Shown here in pieces: positions 40,895 through 52,928 of a stretch of 64,000 nt of DNA. The position numbers and the translations under genes were made by a program. Position 1 is the stretch's first letter. The number at the start of each line of letters is the position of its first letter. This stretch comes from Antedon bifida (Eukaryota > Echinodermata > Crinoidea > Comatulida > Antedonidae): contig OY727103.1 of the NCBI GenBank assembly GCA_963402885.1, positions 19,286,823 to 19,350,822 of the forward strand, in the 5' to 3' direction. Below the pieces are notes generated by a model. That model worked only from the letters and a program-made list of their open reading frames with translations, ran no database searches and was not told where the DNA came from.

Positions 40895-40930
40895 TTAGGG
40901 GTTAGGGTTAGGGGTTAGGGGTTAGGGTTA
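40895..40930 (+). repeat. Interstitial telomere-like TTAGGG/TTAGGGG repeats
   Basis: Five to six tandem TTAGGG and TTAGGGG units (TTAGGGGTTAGGGTTAGGGG and on). TTAGGG is the common animal telomere repeat. A second, shorter GGGTTAGGGTTAGG run lies at about 41400-41414, 1 kb before the satellite array. Confidence 0.9.
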
Positions 40931-41140
40931 GTAATAATCTATCTGCACCAAAGTGGTTACTACACGATTATTTGGTGATGTCACAAAGTATTCATTGATT
41001 CATTGTGGTGGTATGTAATAATCTATCTGCACCAAAGTGGTTACTACACGATTATTTCCTTAACTTTTATGGTGGTCTTTATTTTTATTTAAATCAATGC
41101 ATATAACCTATAATTCGTCATGGTGATGAATTAAATCTAG
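40929..41140 (+). mobile_element. Helitron-like short element with duplicated left part
   Basis: GTAATAATCTATCTGCACCA plus AAGTGGTTACTACACGATTATTT occurs twice (about 40931 and 41015). The second copy runs into the same 3' end as 8584-9075: hairpin AATTCGTCA / TGATGAATT (41112-41132), then AAATCTAG (41133-41140) followed by T. Only about 120 bp separate the second left part from the end, so the interior is deleted relative to the 8584 copy. Confidence 0.5.
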
Positions 41141-41399
41141 TTTCATTTGTTATGGTACATACTGTGTGCAAAACACATTGCATAGTGGATTAGTGGACAA
41201 AATCAACTCCCGTTTATTTATGTTATTTTACACCTTTTGGACTTTTATTGGGATCTGGATTTACTAGTAATGAACAAGGAACTCAAATAAAGGAGGTAAC
41301 ACTTTTTTTTATTACAGAAAATTACTAGATTCAAGTGATTAAGACCTTCTACACCCAGGCCCACGGATAGACAAAGCTTGTACCATAAGGACTATACCT

Positions 41400-41415
41400 A
41401 GGGTTAGGGTTAGGC
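41400..41415 (+). repeat. Short TTAGGG run
   Basis: GGGTTAGGGTTAGG, about two telomere-like units. Confidence 0.8.
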
Positions 41416-41439
41416 CAATAATACCGCGTCTCTTCGGCC

Positions 41440-41900
41440 TTTAAATCGGCCAATCAGAGCGAAGCGTTGTTGTGCTAGGCAACACATAATATCTATTGTC
41501 TTCTGCCTATAGAAATCGTACCAATTCATATGCAAATACACAAGCAATCGCGATAGCGTTATGGCAGACAAATCAAGTAAAAAGAAAGGAAAATGGTAGA
41601 AAATCTGGGACTATATTGGTCATGGATCGAATGCCAAGCAAATACAGATATCTACCACAGAGCCCAATTTCCAGTATTTTTACAATATGGGTAAAGCCAT
41701 CAAATACCAAACGCTAACGATGTGCACGTAGATAACATACACACTGACGATATTATTTTACTTATAAAGACGGACGTATACAGTAATACATGAAAATGAG
41801 GATACTGAACTACACAGAGCATTACTAGACTTACCACCAATGTTAGGCTAGGACTATCCCACATACCATGGTATAATGAATAAATGAATGAAGAACAAAT
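41440..41900 (+). other. Possible short decayed coding remnant with CCAAT and inverted GTTG...CAAC motif
   Basis: CCAATCAG (41450) and GTTGTGCTAGGCAAC (41469-41483, similar to an RFX X-box) precede an ATG giving MADKSSKKKGKW then a stop. Later frames read KIWDYIGHGSN and HENEDTELHRALLDLPPM. This could be a pseudogene or an unrecognised first exon. I assign no function. Confidence 0.2.
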
Positions 41901-41904
41901 CACC

Positions 41905-42135
41905 CCAGATTCATTCATTTATTTCGTCAAAATCACAAATTTCAAATACAATACATTATATATACACAATTCAAAATAGTAAAAAAATATAAAATTGCTA
42001 AAACAGAATAAAAAAAAAATTAAATCCGTAACAAGTGTTAAAAGAATAAAGCACTAAAAATTATAAAAATTACATCTAAATAATGATAAAGGTAAAACAG
42101 AAAAGTAAGGGTACAAAATAACAATAAAATATGCG
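41905..42135 (-). mobile_element. Probable LINE 3' tail, minus strand
   Basis: Read on the minus strand the left end is GACGAAATAAATGAATGAA, a tail style frequent at LINE 3' ends, preceded by A/T-rich non-coding sequence up to the satellite border. No coding part is left. Confidence 0.35.
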
Positions 42136-42373
42136 TTAAGTACGTGTTTTAAAGCAATTTAAAATGCGTATTTTTAGTGTTTTTTTACTAAGTATTAATA
42201 GCACCACTTTTAAAGTGGCAATATGACCACACCCCGCACCTCGGGCCTGGTTCACGATAGTATAGATTGACGTAGTATGGTACTGGCTTTCAGGAAATGT
42301 GTCAATTGTCCTGGCCCAGTGCGGGCAAGTACGTGTTTTAAAGCAATTTAAAATGCGTATTTCTAGTGTTTTT

Positions 42374-42467
42374 AGTCGCGTGGACGCGACTCTATAGTTC
42401 ACTATGTCGGTCGGTCGGTCTGGTATCACTATGCGTTTTAGCACGCGACTTATGGCTGTTGGCCTTG
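42374..42467. mobile_element. 94-bp insertion inside a satellite monomer
   Basis: The monomer sequence TTTTTAGTGTTTTT...TTTACTAAGTATT is split by 94 bases of different character. They begin with the hairpin AGTCGCGTGGACGCGACT (8-bp stem), contain a (CGGT)n run at about 42408, and repeat GCACGCGACT near the right end. It occurs only once in the array, so it is a later insertion, probably of a small dispersed element. Confidence 0.75.
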
Positions 42468-42599
42468 TTTTACTAAGTATTAATAGCACCACTTTTAAAG
42501 TGGCAATATGACCACACCCCGACGCGTCGGACCGGGTTCACAATAGTATAAATTGATGTAGAATGGTCCTGGCATTCCATAAATGTGCCACTTGCCCCG

Positions 42600-43880
42600 G
42601 CCCAGTGCGGGCAAGTACGTGTTTTAAAGCAATTTCAAATGCGTATTTTTAGCAATAATTTACTAAGAATTAATAGCACCACTTTTAAAGTGGCCATATG
42701 ACCACACCCCGACGCCTCGGGCCGGGTACACAATAGTATAGATTGACGTAGTATGGTCCTGGCATTCCATAAATGTGCTACTTGCCCCGGCCCAGTGCGG
42801 GCAAGTACGGGTTTTAAAGCAATTTAAAATGCGTATTTTTAGTATTAATTTAGTAAACACCACTTTTAAAGTGGCCATATGACCACACCCCGACGCCTCG
42901 GATCGGACCGAGTACACAATAGTATAGATTGACGTAGTATGGTCCTGGCATTCCAGAAATGTGCCACTTGCCCCGGCCCAGTGCGGGCAAGTACGGATTT
43001 TAAAGCAATTTAAAATGCGTATTTTTAGCATTAATTTAGTGAACACAACTTTCAAAGTGGCCATATGACCACACCCCGACGCTTCGGGCCGGGTACACAA
43101 TAGTATAGATTGACGTAGTATGGTCCTGGCATTCCAGAAATGTGCCACTATCCCCGGCCCAGTGCGGGCAAGTACGGATTTTAAAGCAATTTAAAATGCG
43201 TATTTTTAGCAATAATTTAGTAAACACCACTTTTAAAGTGGCCATATGACCACACCCCGACGCCTCGGGCCGCGTATACAATAGTATAGATTGACGTAGT
43301 ATGGTCCTGGCATTCCAGAAATGTGACACTTGCCCCGGCCCAGTGCGGGCAAGTACGTGTTTTAAAGCAATTTCAAATGCGTATTTTTAGCATTAATTTA
43401 CTAAGAATTAATAGTACCACTTTTAAAGTGGCCATATGACAACACCCCGACGCCTCGGGCCGGGTACACAATAGTATAGATTGACGTAGTATGGTCCTGG
43501 CATTCCAGAAATGTGCCACTTGCTGCGGCCCAGTGCGGGCAAGTACGTGTTTTAAAGCAATTTAAAATGCGTATTTTTAGTATTAATTTAGTAAACACCA
43601 CTTTTAAAGTGGCCATATGACCACACCCCGACGCCTCGGATCGGACCGAGTACACAATAGTATAGATTGACGTAGTATGGTTCTGGCATTCCAGAAATGT
43701 GCCACTTGCCCCGGCCCAGTGCGGGCAAGTACGGATTTTAAAGCAATTTAAAATGCGTATTTTTAGCATTAATTTAGTGAACACAACTTTCAAAGTGGCC
43801 ATATGACCACACCCCGACGCTTCGGGCCGGGTACACAATAGTATAGATTGACGTAGTATGGTCCTGGCATTCCAGAAATG
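42600..43880 (-). repeat. Left arm of a large inverted repeat in the satellite
   Basis: This segment is a near-identical reverse complement of about 46299-47579; paired positions sum to 90179. Shared private variants include the GATCGGACCGAG insertion in two monomers. The stretch 42663-43148 is identical in translation to 47031-47516 on the other strand. Confidence 0.9.
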
Positions 43881-45724
43881 TGCCACTTGCCCCGGCCCAG
43901 TGCGGGCAAGTACGGATTTTAAAGCAATTTAAAATGCGTATTTTTAGCAATAATTTAGTAAACACCACTTTTAAAGTGGCCATATGATGACCACACCCCG
44001 ACGCCTCGGGCCGGGTACACAATAGTATAGATTGACGTAGTATGGTCCTGGCTTTCCAGAAATGTGCTACTTGCCCCGGCTCAGTGCGGGCAAGTACGGG
44101 TTTTAAAGCAATTTTAAATGCGTCTTTTTAGTGTTATTTTACTAAGTATTATTAGCACCACTTTTAAAGTGGCCATATGACCACACCCCGACGCCTCGGG
44201 CCGGGTATACAATAGTATAGATTGGTGTAGAATGGTCCTGGCATTCCAGAAATGTGACACTTGCCCCGGCCCAGTGCGGGCAAGTACGTGTTTTAAAGCA
44301 ATTTCAAATGCGTATTTTTAGCATTAATTTACTAAGAATTAATAGTACCACTTTTAAAGTGGCCATATGACAACACCCCGACGCCTCGGGCCGGATACAC
44401 AATAGTATAGATTGACGTAGTATGGTCCTGGCATTCCAGAAATGTGCCACTTGCTGCGGCCGGCCCAGTGCGGGCAAGTACGTGTTTTTAAGCAATTTAA
44501 AATGCGCATTTTTAGTGTTTTTTTACTAATTATTAATAGCACCACTTTTAAAGTGGCAATATGACCACACCCCGACGCCTCGGGCCGGGTTCACAATAGT
44601 ATAGATTGACGTAGTATGGTCCTGGCATTCCAGAAATGTGCCACTTGCCCCGGCCCAGTGCGGGCAAGTACGTGTTTTAAAGCAATTTAAAATGCGAATT
44701 TTTAGTGTTATTTTACTAAGTATTAATAGCACCACTTTTAAAGTGGCCATATGACCACACCCCGACGCTTCGGGCCGGGTACACAATAGTATAGATTGAC
44801 GTAGTATGGTGGTACTGGCTTTCAGGAAATGTGCCACTTGCCCCGGCCCAGTGCGGGCAAGTACGGATTTTAAAGCAATTTAAAATGCGTATTTTTTGCA
44901 TTAATTTAGTAAACACCACTTTTAAAGTGGCCATTATGACCACACCCTGACGCCTCGGGCCGGGTACACAATAGTATAAATTTACGTAGTATGGTCCTGG
45001 CATTCCAGAAACGTGCCACTTGCCCCGGCCCAGTGCGGCCAAGTACGGATTTTAAAGCAATTTAAAATGCGTCTTTTTAGTGTTATTTTACTAAACACCA
45101 CTTTTAAAGTGGCCATATGACCGCACCCCGACGCTTCGGGCCGGGTTCATGATAGTATAGATTGACGTAGTATGGTACTGGCTTTCAGGAAATGTGCCAC
45201 TTGCCCCGGCTCAGTGCGGGCAAGTACGGGTTTTAAAGCAATTTAAAATGCGTATTTTTAGCAATAATTTAGTAAACACCACTTTTAAAGTGGCCATATG
45301 ACCACACCCCGACGCCTCGGGCCGGGTTTATGATAGTATAGATTGACGTAGTATTGTCCTGGCTTTCAGGAAAAGTGCCACTTGCCCCGACCCAGTGCGG
45401 GCAAGTACGGGTTTTAAAGCAATTTAAAATGCGTATTTTTAGCAATAATTTAGTAAACACCACTTTTAAAGTGGCCATATGACCACACCCCGACGCCTCG
45501 GGCCGGGTTCATGATAGTATAGATTGACGTAGTATGGTACTGGCTTTCAGAGGAAATGTGCCACTTGCCCCGGCCTAGTTCGGGCTAGTACGTGTTTTAA
45601 AGCAATTTAAAATGCGTATTTTTAGTGTTTTTTTTAGTAAACACCGCTTTTAAATTGACAATATGACCACACTCCAACGCCTCGGGCCGGGTTCACAATA
45701 GTATAGATTGACGTAGTATGGTCC

Positions 45725-45780
45725 TGGCATTCAAGAACTGTCACTTGCCAGAACAATACTACGTCAATCTCTACTATTGT
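45725..45780. other. Orientation switch in the satellite
   Basis: Minus-oriented GATTGACGTAGTATGGTCC (from about 45706) is followed within 30 bp by plus-oriented ACAATACTACGTCAATC. The left monomer is cut inside CACTTGCC and the right one starts just before the ACAATACTACG part, so both are truncated. The head-to-head junction can fold back on itself. Confidence 0.9.
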
Positions 45781-46298
45781 GAACCCGGCCCGAGGCGTAA
45801 GGGTGTGGTCATAATATTGTCACTGTAAGAGTGGTGCTATTAATACTTAGTAAAATAACACTAAAAATACGCATTTTAAATTGCTTTAAAATCCGTACTT
45901 GCCCGCACTGGGCCGGGGCAAGTGGCACATTTCTGGAATGCCAGGACCATACTACGTCAATCTATACTATTGTGTTCCCGGCCCGAAGCGTCGGGGTGTG
46001 GTCATATGGCCACTTTGAAAGTTGTGTTCACTAAATTAATGCTAAAAATACGCATTTTAAATTGCTTTAAAATCCGTACTTGCCCGCACTGGGCCGGGGA
46101 TAGTGGCACATTTCTGGAATGCCAGGACCATACTACGTCAATCTATACTATTGTGTACCCGGCCCGAGGCGTCGGGGTGTTGTCATATGGCCACTTTAAA
46201 AGTGGTACTATTAATTCTTAGTAAATTAATGCTAAAAATACGCATTTGAAATTGCTTTAAAACACGTACTTGCCCGCACTGGGCCGGGGCAAGTGTCA

Positions 46299-47579
46299 CA
46301 TTTCTGGAATGCCAGGACCATACTACGTCAATCTATACTATTGTATACGCGGCCCGAGGCGTCGGGGTGTGGTCATATGGCCACTTTAAAAGTGGTGTTT
46401 ACTAAATTATTGCTAAAAATACGCATTTTAAATTGCTTTAAAATCCGTACTTGCCCGCACTGGGCCGGGGATAGTGGCACATTTCTGGAATGCCAGGACC
46501 ATACTACGTCAATCTATACTATTGTGTACTCGGTCCGATCCGAGGCGTCGGGGTGTGGTCATATGGCCACTTTAAAAGTGGTGTTTACTAAATTAATACT
46601 AAAAATACGCATTTTAAATTGCTTTAAAACACGTACTTGCCCGCACTGGGCCGCAGCAAGTGGCACATTTCTGGAATGCCAGGACCATACTACGTCAATC
46701 TATACTATTGTGTACCCGGCCCGAGGCGTCGGGGTGTTGTCATATGGCCACTTTAAAAGTGGTACTATTAATTCTTAGTAAATTAATGCTAAAAATACGC
46801 ATTTGAAATTGCTTTAAAACACGTACTTGCCCGCACTGGGCCGGGGCAAGTGTCACATTTCTGGAATGCCAGGACCATACTACGTCAATCTATACTATTG
46901 TATACGCGGCCCGAGGCGTCGGGGTGTGGTCATATGGCCACTTTAAAAGTGGTGTTTACTAAATTATTGCTAAAAATACGCATTTTAAATTGCTTTAAAA
47001 TCCGTACTTGCCCGCACTGGGCCGGGGATAGTGGCACATTTCTGGAATGCCAGGACCATACTACGTCAATCTATACTATTGTGTACCCGGCCCGAAGCGT
47101 CGGGGTGTGGTCATATGGCCACTTTGAAAGTTGTGTTCACTAAATTAATGCTAAAAATACGCATTTTAAATTGCTTTAAAATCCGTACTTGCCCGCACTG
47201 GGCCGGGGCAAGTGGCACATTTCTGGAATGCCAGGACCATACTACGTCAATCTATACTATTGTGTACTCGGTCCGATCCGAGGCGTCGGGGTGTGGTCAT
47301 ATGGCCACTTTAAAAGTGGTGTTTACTAAATTAATACTAAAAATACGCATTTTAAATTGCTTTAAAACCCGTACTTGCCCGCACTGGGCCGGGGCAAGTA
47401 GCACATTTATGGAATGCCAGGACCATACTACGTCAATCTATACTATTGTGTACCCGGCCCGAGGCGTCGGGGTGTGGTCATATGGCCACTTTAAAAGTGG
47501 TGCTATTAATTCTTAGTAAATTATTGCTAAAAATACGCATTTGAAATTGCTTTAAAACACGTACTTGCCCGCACTGGGC
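46299..47579 (+). repeat. Right arm of the large inverted repeat
   Basis: Partner of 42600-43880. Between the arms lie about 2.4 kb, including the orientation switch. The axis of the arms (about 45,090) does not coincide with the switch at 45,748, so further rearrangement followed the inversion. Confidence 0.9.
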
Positions 47580-50500
47580 CGGGGCAAGTGGCACATTTAT
47601 GGAATGCCAGCACCATTCTACGTCAATTTATACTATTGTGAACCCGACCCGAGGCGTCGGGGTGTGGTCATATGGCCACTTTAAAAGTGGTGCTATTAAT
47701 TCTTAGTAAATTAATGTTAAAAATACCCATTTGAAATTGCTTTAAAACACGTACTTGCCTGCACTGGGCCGAGGCAAGTGGCACATTTATGGAATGCCAG
47801 GACCATTCTACATCAATCTATACTATTGTGAACCCGGCCCGAGGCGTCGGGGTGTGGTCCTATGGCCACTTTAAAATTTTTGCTATTAATACTTAGTAAA
47901 ATAGCACTAAATATACGCATTTTAAATTGCTTTAAAACACGTACTTGCCCGCACCGGGCCGAGGCAAGTGGCACATTTATGGAATGCCAGCACCATTCTA
48001 CGTCAATTTATACTATTGTGAACCCGGCCCGAGGCGTCGGGGTGTGGTCATATGGCCACTTTAAAAGTGGTGCTATTAATTTTTAGTAAATTAATGTTAA
48101 AAATACCCATTTGAAATTGCTTTAAAACACGTACTTGCCTGCACTGGGCCGGGGCAAGTGGCACATTTATGGAATGCAAGGACCATTCTACATAAATCTA
48201 TACTATTGTGAACCCGGCCCGAGGCGTCGGGGTGTGGTCATATGGCCACTTTAAAAGTGGTGCTATTAATACTTAGTAAAATAACACTAAAAATGTGCAT
48301 TTTAAATTGCTTCAAAACACGTACTTGCCCGCACTGGGCCGAGGCAAGTGGCACATTTCCTGAAAGCCAGGACCATACTACGTCAATCTATACTATCATG
48401 AACCCGGCCTGAGGCGTAGGGGTGTGGTCATATGGCCACTTTAAAAGTGGTGTTTACTAAATTATTGCTAAAATTACGCATTTTAAATTGCTTTAAAACA
48501 CGTACTAGCCCGAACTAGGCCGGGGCAAGTGACAGGTCTTGAATGCCAGGACCATACTACGTCAATCTATACTATTGTGAACCCGGCCCGAGGCGTCGGG
48601 GTGTGTGTTGATATTGCCAATTTAAAAGCGGTGTTTACTAAAAAACACTAAAAATACGCATTTGAAATTGCTTTAAAACACGTACTAGCCCGAACTAGGC
48701 CAGGGCAAGTGGCACATTTCTGGAATGCCAGGACCATACTAGGTCAATCTATACTATCGTGTACGCGGCCTGAGGCGTCGGAGTGTGGTCATATGGCCAC
48801 TTTAAAAGTGGTGTTTACTAAATTAATGCTAAAAATACGCATTAGAAATTGTTTTAAAACACGTACTTGCCCGCACTGGGCCGGGGCAAATGGCACATTT
48901 CCTGAAAGCCAGTACCATACTACGTCAATCTATACTATCATGAACCCGGACCGAGGCGTCGGGGTGTGGTCATATGGCCACTTTAAAGTGGTGTTTACTA
49001 AATTATTGCTAAAAATACGCATTTTAAATTGCTTTAAAACCCGTACTTGCCCACACTGGGTCGGGGCAAGTGGCACATTTCCTGAAAGCCAGGACAATAC
49101 TACGTCAATCTTTACTATTATAAACACGGCCCGAGGCGTCGGAGTGTGGTCATATGGCCACTTTAAAAGGGTGTTTACTAAATTATTGCTAAAAATACGC
49201 ATTTTAAATTGCTTTAAAACCCGTACTTGCCCGCACTGGGCCGGGGCAAGTGGCACATTTCCTGAAAGCCAGTACCATACTACGTCAATCTATACTATCA
49301 TGAACCCGGCCCGAGGCGTCGGGGTGCGATCATATGGCCACTTTAAAAGTGGTGTTTAGTAAAATAACACTAAAAAGACGCATTTTAAATTGCTTTAAAA
49401 TCCGTACTTGGCCGCACTGGGCCGGGGCAAGTGGCACATTTATGGAATGCCAGGACCATACTACGTCAATTTATACTATTGTGTACCCGGCCCGAGGCGT
49501 CGGGGTGTGGTCATAATGGCCACTTTAAGAGTGGTGTTATTAATACTTAGTAAATTAATGCTAAAAATACGCATTTTAAATTGCTTTAAAACACGTACTT
49601 GCCCGCACTGGGCCGGGGCAAGTGCCACATTTATGGAAAGCCAGGACCATTCTACATCAATCTATACTATTGTGAACCCGGCCCGAGGCGTCGGGGTGTG
49701 GTCATATGGCCACTTTAAAATTGGTGCTAATAATACTTAGTAAAATAGCACTAAAAATACGCATTTGAAAATGCTTTAAAACACGTATTTGCCCGCACTG
49801 GGCCGGGGCAAGTGGCACATTTATGGAATGCCAGCACCATTCTACATCAATTTATACTATTGTGAACCCGGCCCGAGGCGTCGGGGTGTGGTCATTTGGC
49901 CACTTTAAAAGTGGTGCTATTAATTCTTAGTAAATTAATGTTAAAAATACCCATTTGAAATTGCTTTAAAACAAGTACTTCTCTGCACTGGGCCGGGGCA
50001 AGTGGCACATTTTTGGAATGCCAGAACCATTCTACATCAACCTATACTATTGTGAACCCGGCCCGAGGCGTTGGGGTGTGGTCATATGGCCACTTTAAAA
50101 TTGGTGCTATTAATACTTAGTAAAATAGCACTAAAAATACGCATTTTAAATTGCTTTAAAACACGTACTTGCCCACACTGGGCCGGGGCAAGTGGCACAT
50201 TTATGGAATGCCAGCACCATTCTACGTCCATTTATACTATTGTGAACCCTGTCCGACGCGTCGGGGTGTGGTCATATTTGCCACTTTAAAATTGGTGCTA
50301 TTAATACTTAGTAAAATAACACTAAAAATACGCATTTGAAAATGCTTTAAAACACGTATTTGCCCGCACTGGGCCGGGGCAAGTGGCACATTTATGGAAT
50401 GCCAGCACCATTCTACGACAATTTATACTATTGTGAACCCGGCCCGAGGCGTCGGGGTGTGGTCATATGGCCACTTTAAAAGTGGTGCTATTAATTCTTA

Positions 50501-51409
50501 GTAAATTAATGTTAAAAATACCCATTTGAAATTGCTTTAAAACACGTACTTGCCTGCACTGGGCCGGGGCAAGTGGCACATTTTTGGAATGCCAGGACCA
50601 TTCTACATCAATCTATACTAGTGAACCCGGCCCGAGGCGTCGGGGTGTGGTCATATGGCCATTTTAAAAGTGGTGCTATTAATTCTTAGTAAATTAATGT
50701 TAAAAATACCCACTTGAAATTGCTTTAAAACACGTACTTGCCTGCACTGGGCCGGGGCAAGTGGCACATTTTTGAAATGCCAGGACCATTCTACATCAAT
50801 CTATACTATTGTGAACCCGGCCCGAGGCGTCGGGGTGTGGTCATATGGCCACTTTAAAATTGGTGCTAATAATACTTAGTAAAATAGCACTAAAAATACG
50901 CATTTTAAATTGCTTTAAAACACGTACTTGCCCACACTGGGCCGGGTCAAGTGGCACATTTATGGAATGCCAGCACCATTCTACGTCAATTTATACTATT
51001 GTGAACCCGGCCCGAGGCGTCGGGGTGTGGTCATATGGCCACTTTAAAAGTGGTGCTATTAATTCTGTCCGACGCGTCGGGGTGTGGTCATATGGCCACT
51101 TCAAAATTGGTGCTATTAATACTTAGTAAAATAACACTAAAAATACGCATTTGAAAATGCTTTAAAACACGTATTTGCCCGCACTGGGCCAGGGCAAGTG
51201 GCACATTTATGGAATGCCAGCACCATTCTACGACAATTTATACTATTGTGAACCCGGCCCGAAGCGTCGGGGTGTGGTCATATGGCCACTTTAAAAGTGG
51301 TGCTATTAATTCTTAGTAAATTAATGTTAAAAATACCCATTTAAAATTGCTTTAAAACACGTACTTGCCCACACTGGGCTGGAACAAGTGGCACATTTAT
51401 GGAATGCCA

Positions 51410-52455
51410 GGATCATTCTACACCAATCTATACTATTGTGAACCCTGTCCGACGCGTCGGGGTGTGGTCATATGGCCACTTTAAAATTGGTGCTATTAAT
51501 ACTTATTAAAATAACACTAAAAATACGCATTTGAAAATTCTTTAAAACACGTCTTTGCCCGCACTGGGCCGGAGCAAGTGGCACATTTATGGAATGCCAG
51601 GACCATTCTACATCAATCTATACTATTGTGAACCCGGCCCGAGGCGTCGGGGTGTGGTCATATGGCCACTTTAAAAGGGGTGCTATTAATTCTTAGTAAA
51701 TTAATGTTAAAAATACCCATTTGAAATTGCTTTAAAACACGTACTTGCCTGCACTGGGCCGGGGCAAGTGGCACATTTTTGGAATGCCAGGACCATTCTA
51801 CATCAATCTATACTATTGTGAACCCGGCCTGAGGCGTAGGGGTGTGGTTATATGGCCATTTAAAATTGGTGCTATTAATACTTAGTAAAAAAACACTAAA
51901 AATACGCATTTTAAATTGCTTTAAAACACGTACTTGCCCGCACTGGGCCGGGGCAAGTGGCACATTTTCTGAAAGCCAGTACCATACTACGTCAATCTAT
52001 ACTATTGTGTACCCGGCCCGAGGCGTCGGGGTGTGGTCATATGGCCACTTTAAAATTGGTGCTATTAATACTTAGTAAAATAACACTAAAAATTCGCATT
52101 TTAAATTGCTTTAAAACACGTACTTGCCCACACTGGGCCGGGGCAAGTGGCACATTTATGGAATGCCAGCACCATTCTACGTCCATTTATACTATTGTGA
52201 ACCCGGTCCGAGGCGTCGGGGTGTGGTCATATGGCCACTTTAAAAGTGGTGCTATTAATTCTTAGTAAATTAATGCTAAAAATACGCATTTTAAATTGCT
52301 TTAAAACACGTACTTGCCCGCACTGGGCCGGGGCAAGTGCCACATTTATGGAAAGCCAGGATCATTCTACACCAATCTATACTATTGTGAACCCTGTCCG
52401 ACGCGTCGGGGTGTGGTCATATGGCCACTTTAAAATTGGTGCTATTAATACTTAG
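51410..52455 (+). repeat. Satellite segmental duplication, copy 1 (offset 1519 bp)
   Basis: About 5.5 monomers recur at 52929-53970 with the same rare variants: CTTATTAAAATAAC, CACGTCTTTGCCC, GCCGGAGCAAG, GGTTATATGGCCATTT and TTTTCTGAAAGCCAG. The spacing equals eight monomers. Confidence 0.9.
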
Positions 52456-52928
52456 TAAAATAACACTAAAAATACGCATTTGAAAATTCTTTAAAACACG
52501 TATTTGCCCGCACTGGGCCGGGGCAAGTGGCACATTTATGGAATGCCAGGACCATTCTACATCAATCTATACTATTGTGAACCCGGCCCGAGGCGTCGGG
52601 GTGTGGTCATATGGCCACTTTAAAAGTGGTGCTATTAATTCTTAGTAAATTAATGTTAAAAATACCCATTTGAAATTGCTTTAAAACACGTACTTGCCTG
52701 CACTGGGCCAGGGCAAGTGGCACATTTATGGAATGCCAGGACCATTCTACATCAATCTATACTATTGTGAACCCTGTCCGACGCGTCGGGGTGTGGTCAT
52801 ATGGCCACTTCAAAATTGGTGCTATTAATACTTAGTAAAATAACACTAAAAATACGCATTTGAAAATGCTTTAAAACACGTATTTGCCCGCACTGGGCCG
52901 GGGCAAGTGGCACATTTATGGAAAGCCA

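Larger units (their letters stand above)
42138..45748 (-). repeat. Satellite array, minus-oriented block (about 19 monomers)
   Basis: Monomers of about 185-190 bp each carry, in plus reading, TTTTAAAGCAATTTAAAATG, CCACTTTTAAAGTGG, CATATGACCACACCCCGACG and GCCCAGTGCGGGCAAGTAC. Each monomer contains several small inverted repeats (CCACTTTTAAAGTGG palindrome, CCCGA/TCGGG and CTTGCCC/GGGCAAG stems). One monomer is interrupted at 42374-42467. Open frames of 60-160 codons on the minus strand are satellite artefacts. Confidence 0.97.
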
